From contig JAZDLC010000046.1 in the NCBI GenBank assembly GCA_043802345.1, positions 1 to 25,338 on the forward strand: a DNA stretch of 25,338 nt, in the 5' to 3' direction. A program made the position numbers and the translations under genes. The notes under the pieces were generated by a model, which worked only from the letters and a program-made list of their open reading frames with translations, searched no databases and was not told the origin of the DNA. Each line of letters starts with the position of its first letter. Position 1 is the first letter of the stretch. The stretch comes from JAZDLC01 sp043802345. GTDB taxonomy: Bacteria; Planctomycetota; B15-G4; JADJEK01. Shown piece after piece: positions 17,156 through 24,404 of the stretch.

Positions 17156-17173
17156 AGATTGCATCCACAATCT
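17156..17173. promoter_or_regulatory. Inverted repeat, candidate activator-binding site
   Basis: AGATTG-CATCCA-CAATCT is a perfect 6-6-6 inverted repeat. A third AGATTG lies at 17092-17097. It is about 96-113 bases upstream of the sigma-54-like element at 17269, the usual distance of an enhancer site bound by sigma-54 activators. Confidence 0.4.
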
Positions 17174-17268
17174 GGAGTCTGTTCGAGGTGATTCCTAACT
17201 CTTTGTTATGAAATTAGATACAGAAACATCTCGCGTGTCTCGGTGGGGATGGGAGCGGGCGTGGGGTT

Positions 17269-17284
17269 TGGCCCGCCGTTTGTA
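17269..17284 (+). promoter_or_regulatory. Candidate sigma-54 promoter of the OmpH-like/secretin operon
   Basis: TGGCCC-GCCGT-TTGTA matches TGGCAC-N5-TTGCA at 9 of 11 positions with correct spacing. One mismatch falls in the -12 dinucleotide (GT for GC), which weakens the case. The start would be near 17295, leaving a ~125-base leader that contains the hairpin at 17337-17364. Confidence 0.4.
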
Positions 17285-17336
17285 CTACGTCAAACGGAAT
17301 GCTGACCTAGACCCTTGGGGGGTTTTCAACTGGATG

Positions 17337-17364
17337 GCCCGCGCATTCATTCCTGGACGCGGGC
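17337..17364 (+). other. Leader hairpin
   Basis: GCCCGCG (17337-17343) and CGCGGGC (17358-17364) form a perfect 7-bp stem around a 14-base loop, 57 bases before the OmpH-like start. No T-run follows, so it is not a standard terminator. It may shape the leader RNA or be incidental. Confidence 0.35.
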
Positions 17365-17420
17365 ATCCACTTGCTCTCCTGGGACAGCAGTCAGAAACCC
17401 GAACCTGGCGGTGAACACTC

Positions 17421-18011
17421 ATGTGCAAGATAACAGTGCTTCTCCTTTCGGCGTTCCTGCTCCTGCTCGGCCCGTCGCTCGAGGCGGCCGATGGTCCTGC
17501 CAAGAAGAAAGAGGAGAGCTCGTCTCCCGCCGCGAAGAAGATCGAGGGGACGGGCAAGAAGCAGGTGGAGAAGCCGCAGCGCCTGGGAAAGAAGGAACGG
17601 GGATCCAAGGAGGAGACGGCCGAGGGCGCAGACGGCAAGGAGCAGCAGGGCGCCCCCGCCCCCGAGGAGGCTTCCTCGAAGGAGCCGTCGACCCAAGCGA
17701 TGCGGATCACCGGCCGCGTCATCTACGGGAGTGTGTACGGCGAACTCGAACCGGGACAGAAGGTCGCGGTGGTTGATGTCTCCGGCGTGTTCGACGTCAT
17801 TCCGGCCTACCGCAAGATCCAGCGGGAGAATCTGAAGAAGACCAAGGCGCAGTACCACATCCTGATGGACCAGGCGAACAAGGAATTCGCGGCGGCGGTC
17901 GAGGCCGAGGCGCTTCACGCCGGCTTTGGGCTCGTGATCGAGAAGGGTGGAGTGACAGGTGTGCGGGTGGTCGACATCAGCGAGAAGCTCAAGACCCACC
18001 TGAAGAACTAG
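17421..18011 (+). CDS. OmpH/Skp-like periplasmic protein with a shortened coiled coil
   Basis: 196 residues. Signal peptide MCKITVLLLSAFLLLLGPSLEA, cleaved near residue 22, then a ~70-residue Lys/Glu/Ala-rich disordered linker. The C-terminal ~85 residues resemble the head and tail of Skp/OmpH chaperones: a first strand KVAVVDVSGVFDVIPAYRKI, a helical stretch, then ALHAGFGLVIEKGGV and VRVVDISEKLKTHL, matching the family's closing GYDLVID...DIT pattern. The long coiled-coil arms of classical Skp (~100 residues) are cut to ~35, so a normal chaperone cavity seems impossible. Only weak ribosome-site sequence (GGTG) precedes ATG 17421. The secretin gene follows after 38 bases, so the two are probably co-transcribed and this protein may help its assembly. 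Family call is moderate; function inferred. Confidence 0.65.
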   Translation: MCKITVLLLSAFLLLLGPSLEAADGPAKKKEESSSPAAKKIEGTGKKQVEKPQRLGKKERGSKEETAEGADGKEQQGAPAPEEASSKEPSTQAMRITGRVIYGSVYGELEPGQKVAVVDVSGVFDVIPAYRKIQRENLKKTKAQYHILMDQANKEFAAAVEAEALHAGFGLVIEKGGVTGVRVVDISEKLKTHLKN

Positions 18012-18036
18012 TTCGTCAGCCGGCCGGGAGCCGGAG

Positions 18037-18042
18037 AGGAGG
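18037..18042 (+). promoter_or_regulatory. Ribosome binding site pointing to an ATC start for the secretin gene
   Basis: AGGAGG within a purine run (18033-18045) is seven bases before ATC 18050. No ATG or GTG stands at that position. The first conventional start, TTG 18080, is 37 bases away, too far for this site. Confidence 0.5.
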
Positions 18043-18049
18043 AGACGTC

Positions 18050-19453
18050 ATCCCTGCACCCATCAGGTCCGTTCTCGCGTTGAGCCTCCTTTGCCTGGGA
18101 CCGTCCTGCGTGACCGAGCCGGTGACCCCGGACGGTCTGCGGCGAAAGCGGGTCGTCCGCAGCTACAGCGATGACGACCCCACGCCCAGGGTCGCCGACC
18201 AGGAAGATCAGCTCAACGATCCGTACGGCGACGCCGCCGAGGATGCCACGCTGTTTCCGCCCGGCCTCCTGCCTCCGAGCGCCCCGCGCGCGCCGACGCG
18301 ACAGCATGCGGGCAGCAGCCTCTCGCCCTACCACCAGTACAGCCACCAGACCATCCGCGCCCCCGATGGGCAGATGACCCGCATGTACTGGGTCCGGGCC
18401 GGGACGGCTTTGACCAAGATCATTCCCCTGATCCAAGCCCACACGCGGGCCACCGAGGCGATGGTCGGGTCGATGCCGGCCATGGAAACGGACCCCAGGC
18501 CGTTGGTTCCGTTTCCCGCAAATACCCGGTACTTCAGTGAGATGCCTCCAGGTGTCGCTGCTGTGTCCGATCTGATCCTGGTCACCGCCTCCGAGGACAT
18601 CCTGCTCGAGGTGGACCAGTTCCTGTCGGCTCTGCTGACCGAAACGCCCCAGATCGAGATCGAGGCCCGGGTGGTGGAAATCACCTTCGAGGACGGCCTG
18701 GAGGTCGGCGCCAATCTGATCATCAAGGAGCGCGAGCCGAAGTACACGACGAACGAGGACGGAACCAAGACCTTCACCGGCAAGGGGCAGAAGGGGGGGA
18801 CGCTCTTCAGCCAGTTCAAGTCTCCGCTCGATCCGAACGCGTACCTCTCCGGCGGGCAGGTCGGCAGCCTGGTCCTCTCCATCTTCGAGAACGACATCAA
18901 ATTCCACGCGATCCTGCGCGCGATCCAGAACAGCGTTAATACCGACGTGCTCTCCGCGCCCAAGATGGCGGTGCTCAACGGGCATCGGGCGATCATCGAT
19001 ACCGGTGCGAGGACCCCGGTCTTCACACCGGTGATCGGCTCCACCGGCAATGTCACGACGCTGACCATCAAGTACGAGAACACCGGCATCACGCTGATCG
19101 TGACGCCGTATCTGCTGATGGACGACATGATCCAGGTCGATGTGCTGGCGGAGGTTTCGTTCGTCTCCGGCTTTGTCGACTCCAGCGCCACCGGCATCCT
19201 GAATCCGATCTTCTCCGAACGGACCGCCTCGACCATCGTGAATGTCCGGGACGGTCAGACCTTCGGCATCGGCGGCCTGACCGCCACGGACGAGATCGAA
19301 CTGGTCACGAAGGTCCCGATCCTCGGCGATATCCCGATTCTGGGCTACCTGTTCAAGACCAAGGCGGTCACCGAGCGCCAGTCCCAGGTCATCTTCTTCA
19401 TCACTCCGCGGTTGTTGACGCGCCAGGCTCCGGTGTTCGATCCGGGGGGTTGA
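18050..19453 (+). CDS. Compact secretin (GspD/PilQ superfamily)
   Basis: About 467 residues from ATC 18050, or 457 from TTG 18080. The ATC start is preferred because of the AGGAGG spacing and because it supplies the basic n-region (Arg) before hydrophobic VLALSLLCLGPSC; the TTG start would lose it. Cys at the end of that segment could be lipidated, though the lipobox is poor. A Pro-rich linker follows, then a small N-domain (about 115-210 from ATC) and the secretin channel domain, with SVNTDVLSAPKMAVLNGHRA, ENTGITLIVTPYLL and the signature VPILGDIPILGYLFK, ending FFITPRLL. It should form an outer-membrane ring. It has fewer N-domains than GspD or PilQ, and no ATPase, pseudopilin or inner-membrane platform gene is nearby, so it is an orphan here paired only with the OmpH-like gene. 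Confidence 0.87.
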   Translation: MPAPIRSVLALSLLCLGPSCVTEPVTPDGLRRKRVVRSYSDDDPTPRVADQEDQLNDPYGDAAEDATLFPPGLLPPSAPRAPTRQHAGSSLSPYHQYSHQTIRAPDGQMTRMYWVRAGTALTKIIPLIQAHTRATEAMVGSMPAMETDPRPLVPFPANTRYFSEMPPGVAAVSDLILVTASEDILLEVDQFLSALLTETPQIEIEARVVEITFEDGLEVGANLIIKEREPKYTTNEDGTKTFTGKGQKGGTLFSQFKSPLDPNAYLSGGQVGSLVLSIFENDIKFHAILRAIQNSVNTDVLSAPKMAVLNGHRAIIDTGARTPVFTPVIGSTGNVTTLTIKYENTGITLIVTPYLLMDDMIQVDVLAEVSFVSGFVDSSATGILNPIFSERTASTIVNVRDGQTFGIGGLTATDEIELVTKVPILGDIPILGYLFKTKAVTERQSQVIFFITPRLLTRQAPVFDPGG

Positions 19454-19482
19454 TCCGCTTCCTTCGTGGTGATCGATCCGCG

Positions 19483-21657
19483 CTACCGCCGGATTTCAAA
19501 ACACCGATGCACCTTCCGGTCCCGGAAGTCCTCCGGAATGGTCTCCTGCGTGATGTCCGCAATACTCCCCGCCCGGATGTCCTTTTCGAACAGCCGGAAC
19601 TTGCGGTAGTTGCTGGAGAAGATCAGCACACCGTCCCCTGAGAGGGTCTCCAGCAGGCTGTTGATCAGGTCGGCGTGACAGTACTGCGCGTCCCAGTTCT
19701 CTTCGCTCCGCTTGCTGTTCGAGAAGGTGGGGACGTCGGCCACGATCAGGTCGTAGCTGTCCGGCCTGGACTCCCGGTGCACGAACTCGAGGACGTCCTC
19801 GCGCACGTACCGGTGCTCCTTGCCGCCAAATCCGTTCCGGTGCATGTTGCGGACCGCCCAGTCGAGATAGGTGTTGGAAAGGTCGACGGTGGTAGTCTCG
19901 GCCGCGCCGCCTGAAGCGGCATAGACGGTGAACGATCCGGTGTAGGCGAAGAGGTTCAGGAGGCGCCTGCCCCTGGCCATTTCCCGCACTCGCTGCCTGG
20001 TCGGGCGATGGTCGAGAAACAGGCCGGTGTCGACGTAGTCGGACAGATTGACCTCGAACTCCAGGCCACCTTCGTGCACCACGAAGACCCGATGCTCGTT
20101 GGAGAGCACTCCGTGCTGGCCGCCCCCCTTCTGTCGCGCGCGGCTCTTCACGAACACATCCGCGGGCGGAATCTCCAGCACTTCGCTGGTGGTCTTCGCC
20201 ATGAGATCGAGCCAGTCCAGATGCTCCGCCGGGGTGCGTTCGCTCGGCCGCTCGTACTCCGAGATGTGCGCCCGGCCCTCGTACAGGTCAACCGCGAGCG
20301 GGACCTCGGGGATGTCGCGGCCGTAGACCCGGTAGCAGGTGATCCCCCTCCTGGCCGGCCATCGGCGCAGGTGCCGGGCCCACTTCTTCAGCCGGTTGCC
20401 GAACAGCTCCGCCTGCCGCAGGGAGGCGTCACTCAGGCCGCCGAACGCCGGCTTCCGCTCTCTCGAGGGCTCCGGCTCCGGCTCCGGCCCGGGTGCCGGC
20501 TCTGGTCCCGGTCCGGGCTCAGGCTCTGGTCCCGGCCGGGGTCCGTGAAACTGGTAGTACTGGCACTCGATGCGGGCGTTGTACAGCTTGCGCCTGCGGT
20601 CCGCCTGACGGCCCACCACCTGCTCGAACATCGGGTACGAGCTGAGCACGTAGATCGACCAGGTCGGCAGCCGCCGGAAGACGTCCGGCATCGAGCCGTA
20701 CAGCTCGATCAGTTCCTGCTTCTCCCCGAGCCGCTCACCGTAGGGAGGATTGCAGACCAGGCAGCCGAACAGCTCCGACGAGCGGGTATCCTTGAACTCT
20801 CCCTGCCGGAACTCGATGTCCTCCTCCACCCCTGCCTCCCTGGCGTGGTGGAGCGCGAGCTTGATCGCCTCCGGATCCCGGTCGGTCCCGATGATCTTCA
20901 ATGGAAGTCGCGCCTCGGCCAGGTCCCACGCTTCTTCCCGGGCGCGCGACCAGGATGCGGCGGGCACCGCGCGCCAGTTCTCGGCGTCGAAGCTCCGGTG
21001 GAGGCCCGGCGCGATGTTCCTTCCCAGCAGCGCCGCCTCGATCGGCAGAGTGCCCGTGCCGCAGAACGGATCGAGCAGCGGCCGGCCCGGCCGCCAGTAG
21101 GTGAGCTGGATCAGGGCCGATGCCAGGGTTTCTCGCAGTTGTGCCGCTCCCACCAGCTTCCGGTAGCCGCGCCGGTGCAGGCTGGGGCCGGTGGTGTCGA
21201 GGGTGAGCGTGGCCCGGTCCTTCAGGATCGCCACCTCCACCATGAACCGGTCGCCGCTCTCCGGCAGGGTTTGCGTCTGATGCGCCTGCTGCAGCTTGTC
21301 GACGATCGCCTTCTTCACGATCTTCTGGCAGGCGGGCACGCTGGAGAGCGTCGAGTGAAGCGAGCGCCCGGTCACCGGGAAGGCGCCGTCCTTCGGAATC
21401 CAGTCTTCCCACGGCAGGGCAAAGGTGCGGTCATACAGCTCGCCGAAATCCGGCGCCTCGAAGTTGCCCAGAACGAGCAGCAGCCGGTCCGCGGTCCGCA
21501 GCCAGAGATTGACGCGGCAGATGGCCGCGAGATCGGCGGTGAAGTGGACCCGGCCGGTCTCGCCGCCCCGGGCCGGGTACCCCAGGCGGGCCAGTTCCCG
21601 CCGGGCCACGGCCTCCAAGCCTACCGGCATGGTTGCGACGAATTCGAGTTGGCTCAT
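19483..21657 (-). CDS. rlmKL: Bifunctional 23S rRNA (guanine-2445-N2 / guanine-2069-N7) methyltransferase RlmKL
   Basis: 724 residues, cytosolic, SAM-dependent; modifies 23S rRNA with two fused methyltransferase domains. N-terminal THUMP region (about 1-160, FVATMPVGLEAVARREL at the start), then the RlmL domain with LDPFCGTGTLPIEAALLG and catalytic NPPYGER, then the RlmK half with LLNLFAYTGSFTVYAA and DVPTFSNSKR. Between the halves is a 30-residue Pro/Glu/Gly repeat absent from the E. coli protein (702 residues). The RlmK motif reads DVPTF where DPPTF is usual. ATG 21657 is chosen because MSQLEFVAT begins the conserved domain; the open frame to 21771 runs through the divergent ABC promoter. 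TACTCT lies eight bases before this ATG, suggesting a leaderless start. Its 3' end is 29 bases from the convergent secretin gene. Confidence 0.92.
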   Translation of the reverse strand: MSQLEFVATMPVGLEAVARRELARLGYPARGGETGRVHFTADLAAICRVNLWLRTADRLLLVLGNFEAPDFGELYDRTFALPWEDWIPKDGAFPVTGRSLHSTLSSVPACQKIVKKAIVDKLQQAHQTQTLPESGDRFMVEVAILKDRATLTLDTTGPSLHRRGYRKLVGAAQLRETLASALIQLTYWRPGRPLLDPFCGTGTLPIEAALLGRNIAPGLHRSFDAENWRAVPAASWSRAREEAWDLAEARLPLKIIGTDRDPEAIKLALHHAREAGVEEDIEFRQGEFKDTRSSELFGCLVCNPPYGERLGEKQELIELYGSMPDVFRRLPTWSIYVLSSYPMFEQVVGRQADRRRKLYNARIECQYYQFHGPRPGPEPEPGPGPEPAPGPEPEPEPSRERKPAFGGLSDASLRQAELFGNRLKKWARHLRRWPARRGITCYRVYGRDIPEVPLAVDLYEGRAHISEYERPSERTPAEHLDWLDLMAKTTSEVLEIPPADVFVKSRARQKGGGQHGVLSNEHRVFVVHEGGLEFEVNLSDYVDTGLFLDHRPTRQRVREMARGRRLLNLFAYTGSFTVYAASGGAAETTTVDLSNTYLDWAVRNMHRNGFGGKEHRYVREDVLEFVHRESRPDSYDLIVADVPTFSNSKRSEENWDAQYCHADLINSLLETLSGDGVLIFSSNYRKFRLFEKDIRAGSIADITQETIPEDFRDRKVHRCFEIRR
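20467..20543. repeat. Degenerate hexamer tandem repeat encoding a Pro-Glu/Pro-Gly linker
   Basis: About twelve GGCTCC-like hexamers (GGCTCC, GGCCCG, GGTGCC, GGTCCC and so on) sit inside rlmKL between its two catalytic domains. On the coding strand they give alternating PG, PE and PA dipeptides. The reading frame is kept, so expansion or contraction by hexamers would only change linker length. Confidence 0.75.
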
Positions 21658-21665
21658 TGCCGGAG

Positions 21666-21671
21666 AGAGTA
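21666..21671 (-). promoter_or_regulatory. Candidate -10 box for leaderless rlmKL
   Basis: TACTCT on the minus strand, eight bases before ATG 21657. There is no purine-rich ribosome site in the gap (CTCCGGCA). It lies back to back with the ABC promoter box about 22 bases away. Confidence 0.3.
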
Positions 21672-21693
21672 CAGGATTCGTGACCGTGAATCG

Positions 21694-21699
21694 TATGAT
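21694..21699 (+). promoter_or_regulatory. Candidate -10 box for a leaderless ABC ATPase transcript
   Basis: TATGAT (five of six to TATAAT) is followed by CCCCGCC and ATG 21707. The seven-base gap is what a transcript starting at the ATG would need. No Shine-Dalgarno precedes that ATG. Confidence 0.45.
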
Positions 21700-21706
21700 C
21701 CCCGCC

Positions 21707-22636
21707 ATGGCAGACGTCGTTCTCGAGACAAGGTCGCTGAAGAAGAGCTTTGGCAAGGTCCACGCGCTCACCGGCGTCGAGCTCTCGGTGAAAAGGGGCG
21801 ATCTCTACGGGTTTCTGGGGCAAAACGGCGCCGGCAAGACCACGGCCATCAGGATTCTGGGCAAGCTCGTGCGCCCCTCGTCCGGATCCGCGACCCTGCT
21901 CGGGATGGATGTGGGATCGACTCCTCCCACCGAGCTGCTCTCACGGGTCGGATTCCTGGTGGAGTCCCCTGCCTTCTTCCCGTATCTCACCGGCGGGGAC
22001 AACCTGCTGCTGCATGCCAGGCTGCTGGGCCTGAAGAGCGCGGCAAAGAGCTGCGGAACGATGGCGGCGCGCTTCGGCCTCAAGGACACGGTGGGGCGCC
22101 GGGTCTCGGAATACTCCCTCGGCATGAAGCAGCGGCTGGGGATCGCCCAGGCGCTGCTGGGCGATCCGGAACTCCTCATCCTGGACGAGCCGACCAATGG
22201 TCTCGATCCATCCGGCATCGCCCGGGTGCGGGAGATCCTCCGGGAGGAGTGCCGGGAGAGGGGCCGGACGGTCTTCCTCTCCAGCCACATGCTCTCGGAG
22301 GTGGAGTTGCTCTGCGGCAAGGTCGCCGTGCTCCATGAGGGGCGCGTGATCGCGGAGGGGTCCGTGGCCAGTCTCCTGATGGAAGGTGAAAGGGTGAGGA
22401 TCCGAACCTCCGATCCAAAGCTCTCCGGGACCATTGTTCTGCGGCTCGGACTCGAACGGGCGGACTCCTCCGGACCGGATCTCGTCCTCCACGGGAACGA
22501 CGAACAGGTCGCGAGCGTGGTGCGGGCCTTGATCGACGGCGGCGTCGAGATCCACGAAGTCACAAGGCAGCGCCGGTCGCTGGAAGACGTCTACCGGGAT
22601 CTCACTCGACAGGAGGCGTCATGGCAGGAATCCTGA
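21707..22636 (+). CDS. ABC transporter ATP-binding protein (ABC-2 / CcmA type)
   Basis: 309-residue cytosolic ATPase powering the permease encoded next. Walker A GQNGAGKTT (about residues 37-45), a Q-loop-region segment GFLVESPAFFPYLTG, the signature YSLGMKQRLGIAQAL, Walker B LLILDEPTNGLD and the switch His in FLSSHMLSEVE are all present. A ~85-residue C-terminal extension follows, as in drug/antibiotic-export and ABC-2 type ATPases. ATG 21707 is preferred over ATG 21695 because of the TATGAT box seven bases before it; the much longer open frame upstream lies antisense to rlmKL. The gene overlaps the permease start by 16 bases, so the two form an operon. Substrate cannot be read from the sequence; export or multi-drug/lipid roles are typical of the class. 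Confidence 0.92.
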   Translation: MADVVLETRSLKKSFGKVHALTGVELSVKRGDLYGFLGQNGAGKTTAIRILGKLVRPSSGSATLLGMDVGSTPPTELLSRVGFLVESPAFFPYLTGGDNLLLHARLLGLKSAAKSCGTMAARFGLKDTVGRRVSEYSLGMKQRLGIAQALLGDPELLILDEPTNGLDPSGIARVREILREECRERGRTVFLSSHMLSEVELLCGKVAVLHEGRVIAEGSVASLLMEGERVRIRTSDPKLSGTIVLRLGLERADSSGPDLVLHGNDEQVASVVRALIDGGVEIHEVTRQRRSLEDVYRDLTRQEASWQES

Positions 22637-23445
22637 CCGTCTCTTCGATCGAAACCAGGAAGCTGCTCAGCCAGCGATCGTTCCTGTTGACGACGCTGTT
22701 GCTGCTCCTGGCCTGGAAGTTGATTGTCCTGTACGAGGTGATCGCCGGGGGCAAATCGGACGGGCTGATCGACTTCGAGATCAACGGCTTCTACCTGGTG
22801 GCCCGCTCCGCGGGGATCGGCTTGACGCTCTGGGTGGTGTTGCTGTTCGTGCTGGCCGGCAACTCCCTGGCGGGAGAATCGGAACGTGGGCAGTTGCGAA
22901 TGCTGCTGGTGCGGCCCGCCACGAGATCCTCCCACTATCTGGGGAAGCTGCTCGCCCTGCTTGCGGCGACTCTGCTGGCGCTGACCGCGGACGCCCTGAT
23001 CGGCGCCCTGGTTGGGGGATTTTTCCTCGGCTTTGGCGACGTGGCGGACACGAGCCTGCAAGGAGAGATGTACTCGTCGGGCGCGCTGGCTCTGGATCTA
23101 CTGATCGCCTATCTGCTGACCGGCCTGGCCCTGCTGGCGACGGCAAGCCTGGCCCTCTGCCTCTCCGCGTTGTTCCGCCAGGCGACGACGGCGATCACCG
23201 TCGGTCTGCTGCTTCTGGTCACCTCCAGCGCGGTCGGGTTCGTGTACGGCGAACCGATCGACCGCTTCCTGGTGACGACCTGGGACCTGCGCTCCTTCTC
23301 GGTGCTGGAAAAGGTCACGGCCGGAACGTCGGTCTACCGGCAATCCAGCGACACGGTGCAGGCAGTCCTGATTCCCCTGATAACGCTGGCCGTATCCACC
23401 TGGGTGGGACTTCTGTCCTTCCGGTCGCGCGATGTCCTGAACTGA
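22621..23445 (+). CDS. ABC-2 family transporter permease
   Basis: 274-residue inner-membrane protein with about six hydrophobic helices: near residues 20-38, 62-82, 100-130, 157-182, 188-210 and a C-terminal one ending in WVGLLSFRSRDVLN. The pattern ESERGQLRMLLVRPATRSSHYLGKLLA after the second helix is typical of ABC-2 permeases (the coupling region SGEFExGTLxLLLxxPxxR). AGGAGG lies four bases before ATG 22621. The start is inside the end of the ATPase gene, implying coupled translation and 1:1 assembly as an (ATPase)2-(permease)2 exporter. No dedicated substrate gene is adjacent; the following phosphorylase operon has its own ribosome site after a 35-base gap and may or may not be co-transcribed. 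Confidence 0.88.
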   Translation: MAGILTVSSIETRKLLSQRSFLLTTLLLLLAWKLIVLYEVIAGGKSDGLIDFEINGFYLVARSAGIGLTLWVVLLFVLAGNSLAGESERGQLRMLLVRPATRSSHYLGKLLALLAATLLALTADALIGALVGGFFLGFGDVADTSLQGEMYSSGALALDLLIAYLLTGLALLATASLALCLSALFRQATTAITVGLLLLVTSSAVGFVYGEPIDRFLVTTWDLRSFSVLEKVTAGTSVYRQSSDTVQAVLIPLITLAVSTWVGLLSFRSRDVLN

Positions 23446-23480
23446 GCCGGAGATCTCGATCGCCGGACGAGGGAGTAACG

Positions 23481-24404
23481 ATGACCTATGTGTTTGAAGA
23501 GGCGCTTGAGGCCGCGGCTTCGGTGAAGAATGTGGCGGGCAAGCCGGAAGTGGGCGTGATCCTGGGATCCGGGCTGGGGAACTTCGCCGAACGGCTGCAG
23601 CAACCCGAGGCCGTTCCGTACGCCAGGATCCCGAACTTCCCCCCCGCGCGCGTGGGGGGGCATGCCGGGCAGTTGCTCTTCGCCTCGCTGGGCGACGTGC
23701 GAATCGCCGTGCTGTCCGGCAGGATTCACTACTACGAGGGGTATTCCCTGGACAAGGTCACGCTCGGGGTCCGCACGCTCGCGTTGCTGGGGATCAAGGC
23801 GCTGATCGTGACCAACGCCTCGGGCGGGATCCGCGAGGATCTCCTTCCCGGCAAGCTGATGATCATCGGCGACCACATCAACCTGATGGGCACCAACCCG
23901 CTGATCGGACCGAGGGATCCGCGGCTCGGGCATCGCTTCGTCGATCTGACCGAGGTCTACGACAGGGGGATTCGCAAGGCGCTCGCGCGGGCCGGGAAGA
24001 GCGCGCGAGTCCCCCTGCTGGAAGGCGTGTATGCCGCCCTCAGCGGGCCGTCGTACGAGACTCCGGCCGAGATCCGGATGCTCTCCCTCCTCGGCGCGGA
24101 CGCGGTCGGCATGTCGACCGTGCCGGAGGTGATCGCGGCCAGGCAGATGGGAGTCAAGGTGGCCGGCCTCTCCTGCATCGCCAACCGGGCCGCCGGCCTT
24201 GCAGAAGGCAACCTCTCCCACAAGGACGTCATGGAGGTCACGGAGCGTGCCTCCGGCTCGTTCTGCAGGCTCCTCAACAAGGCCATTCCGCTGGTTGCCG
24301 AGGCGGTCAGGCCGAAAGCGGCGCGCCGCCGCCGGCGGCCCCCGAGCATTCAGGAGCAGCGCAGCGTCGGGATCAGGTTCAAGGGAGGCAGGAAGCGCAG
24401 GTGA
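23481..24404 (+). CDS. Purine nucleoside phosphorylase (trimeric PNP family)
   Basis: 307-residue cytosolic enzyme that splits (deoxy)inosine and (deoxy)guanosine with phosphate into base and (deoxy)ribose-1-phosphate. Family blocks: GVILGSGLGNFAERL (phosphate loop), GGHAGQLLFASLGDVRIAVL, GRIHYYEGY, TNASGGIREDL, and the signature SGPSYETPAEIRMLSLLGAD followed by GMSTVPEVIAA. Asn in SCIANRAAGL is the base-contacting residue expected for 6-oxopurine specificity rather than the Asp of MTAP. The last ~35 residues are an unusual, strongly basic tail (ARRRRRPP and GGRKRR) beyond the normal C-terminus. GAGGGAG lies five bases before ATG 23481. The stop overlaps the start of the aldolase gene (GTGA), so the two make a nucleoside-salvage operon. 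Confidence 0.92.
   Translation: MTYVFEEALEAAASVKNVAGKPEVGVILGSGLGNFAERLQQPEAVPYARIPNFPPARVGGHAGQLLFASLGDVRIAVLSGRIHYYEGYSLDKVTLGVRTLALLGIKALIVTNASGGIREDLLPGKLMIIGDHINLMGTNPLIGPRDPRLGHRFVDLTEVYDRGIRKALARAGKSARVPLLEGVYAALSGPSYETPAEIRMLSLLGADAVGMSTVPEVIAARQMGVKVAGLSCIANRAAGLAEGNLSHKDVMEVTERASGSFCRLLNKAIPLVAEAVRPKAARRRRRPPSIQEQRSVGIRFKGGRKRR

Larger units (their letters stand above)
17074..17420. other. 347-base intergenic region, relatively AT-rich and repeat-bearing
   Basis: The first ~150 bases are clearly less GC-rich than the surrounding genes. It contains a 10-bp-phased direct repeat of TGGCGGA (17125-17131 and 17135-17141), an inverted repeat (17156-17173), a sigma-54-like element (17269-17284) and a 7-bp-stem hairpin (17337-17364). 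I see no persuasive gene in it and no clear terminator for the giant activator. It most likely holds the regulatory region of the OmpH-like/secretin operon. Confidence 0.55.

Noticed and set aside
17208..17414. 68-residue open frame starting ATG in the gap before the OmpH-like gene
   Set aside because: No ribosome site, Trp/Arg-rich composition without any recognisable pattern, and it spans the sigma-54-like element and the leader hairpin. Better explained as regulatory DNA.
20008..22338. 776-residue plus-strand open frame, and similar long antisense frames (3486-5045, 11305-12927, 13177-14397, 15004-17040)
   Set aside because: They lie opposite or out of frame with genes carrying full sets of conserved motifs. 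Their composition (His/Arg/Gln/Gly-rich) is typical of high-GC shadow frames.
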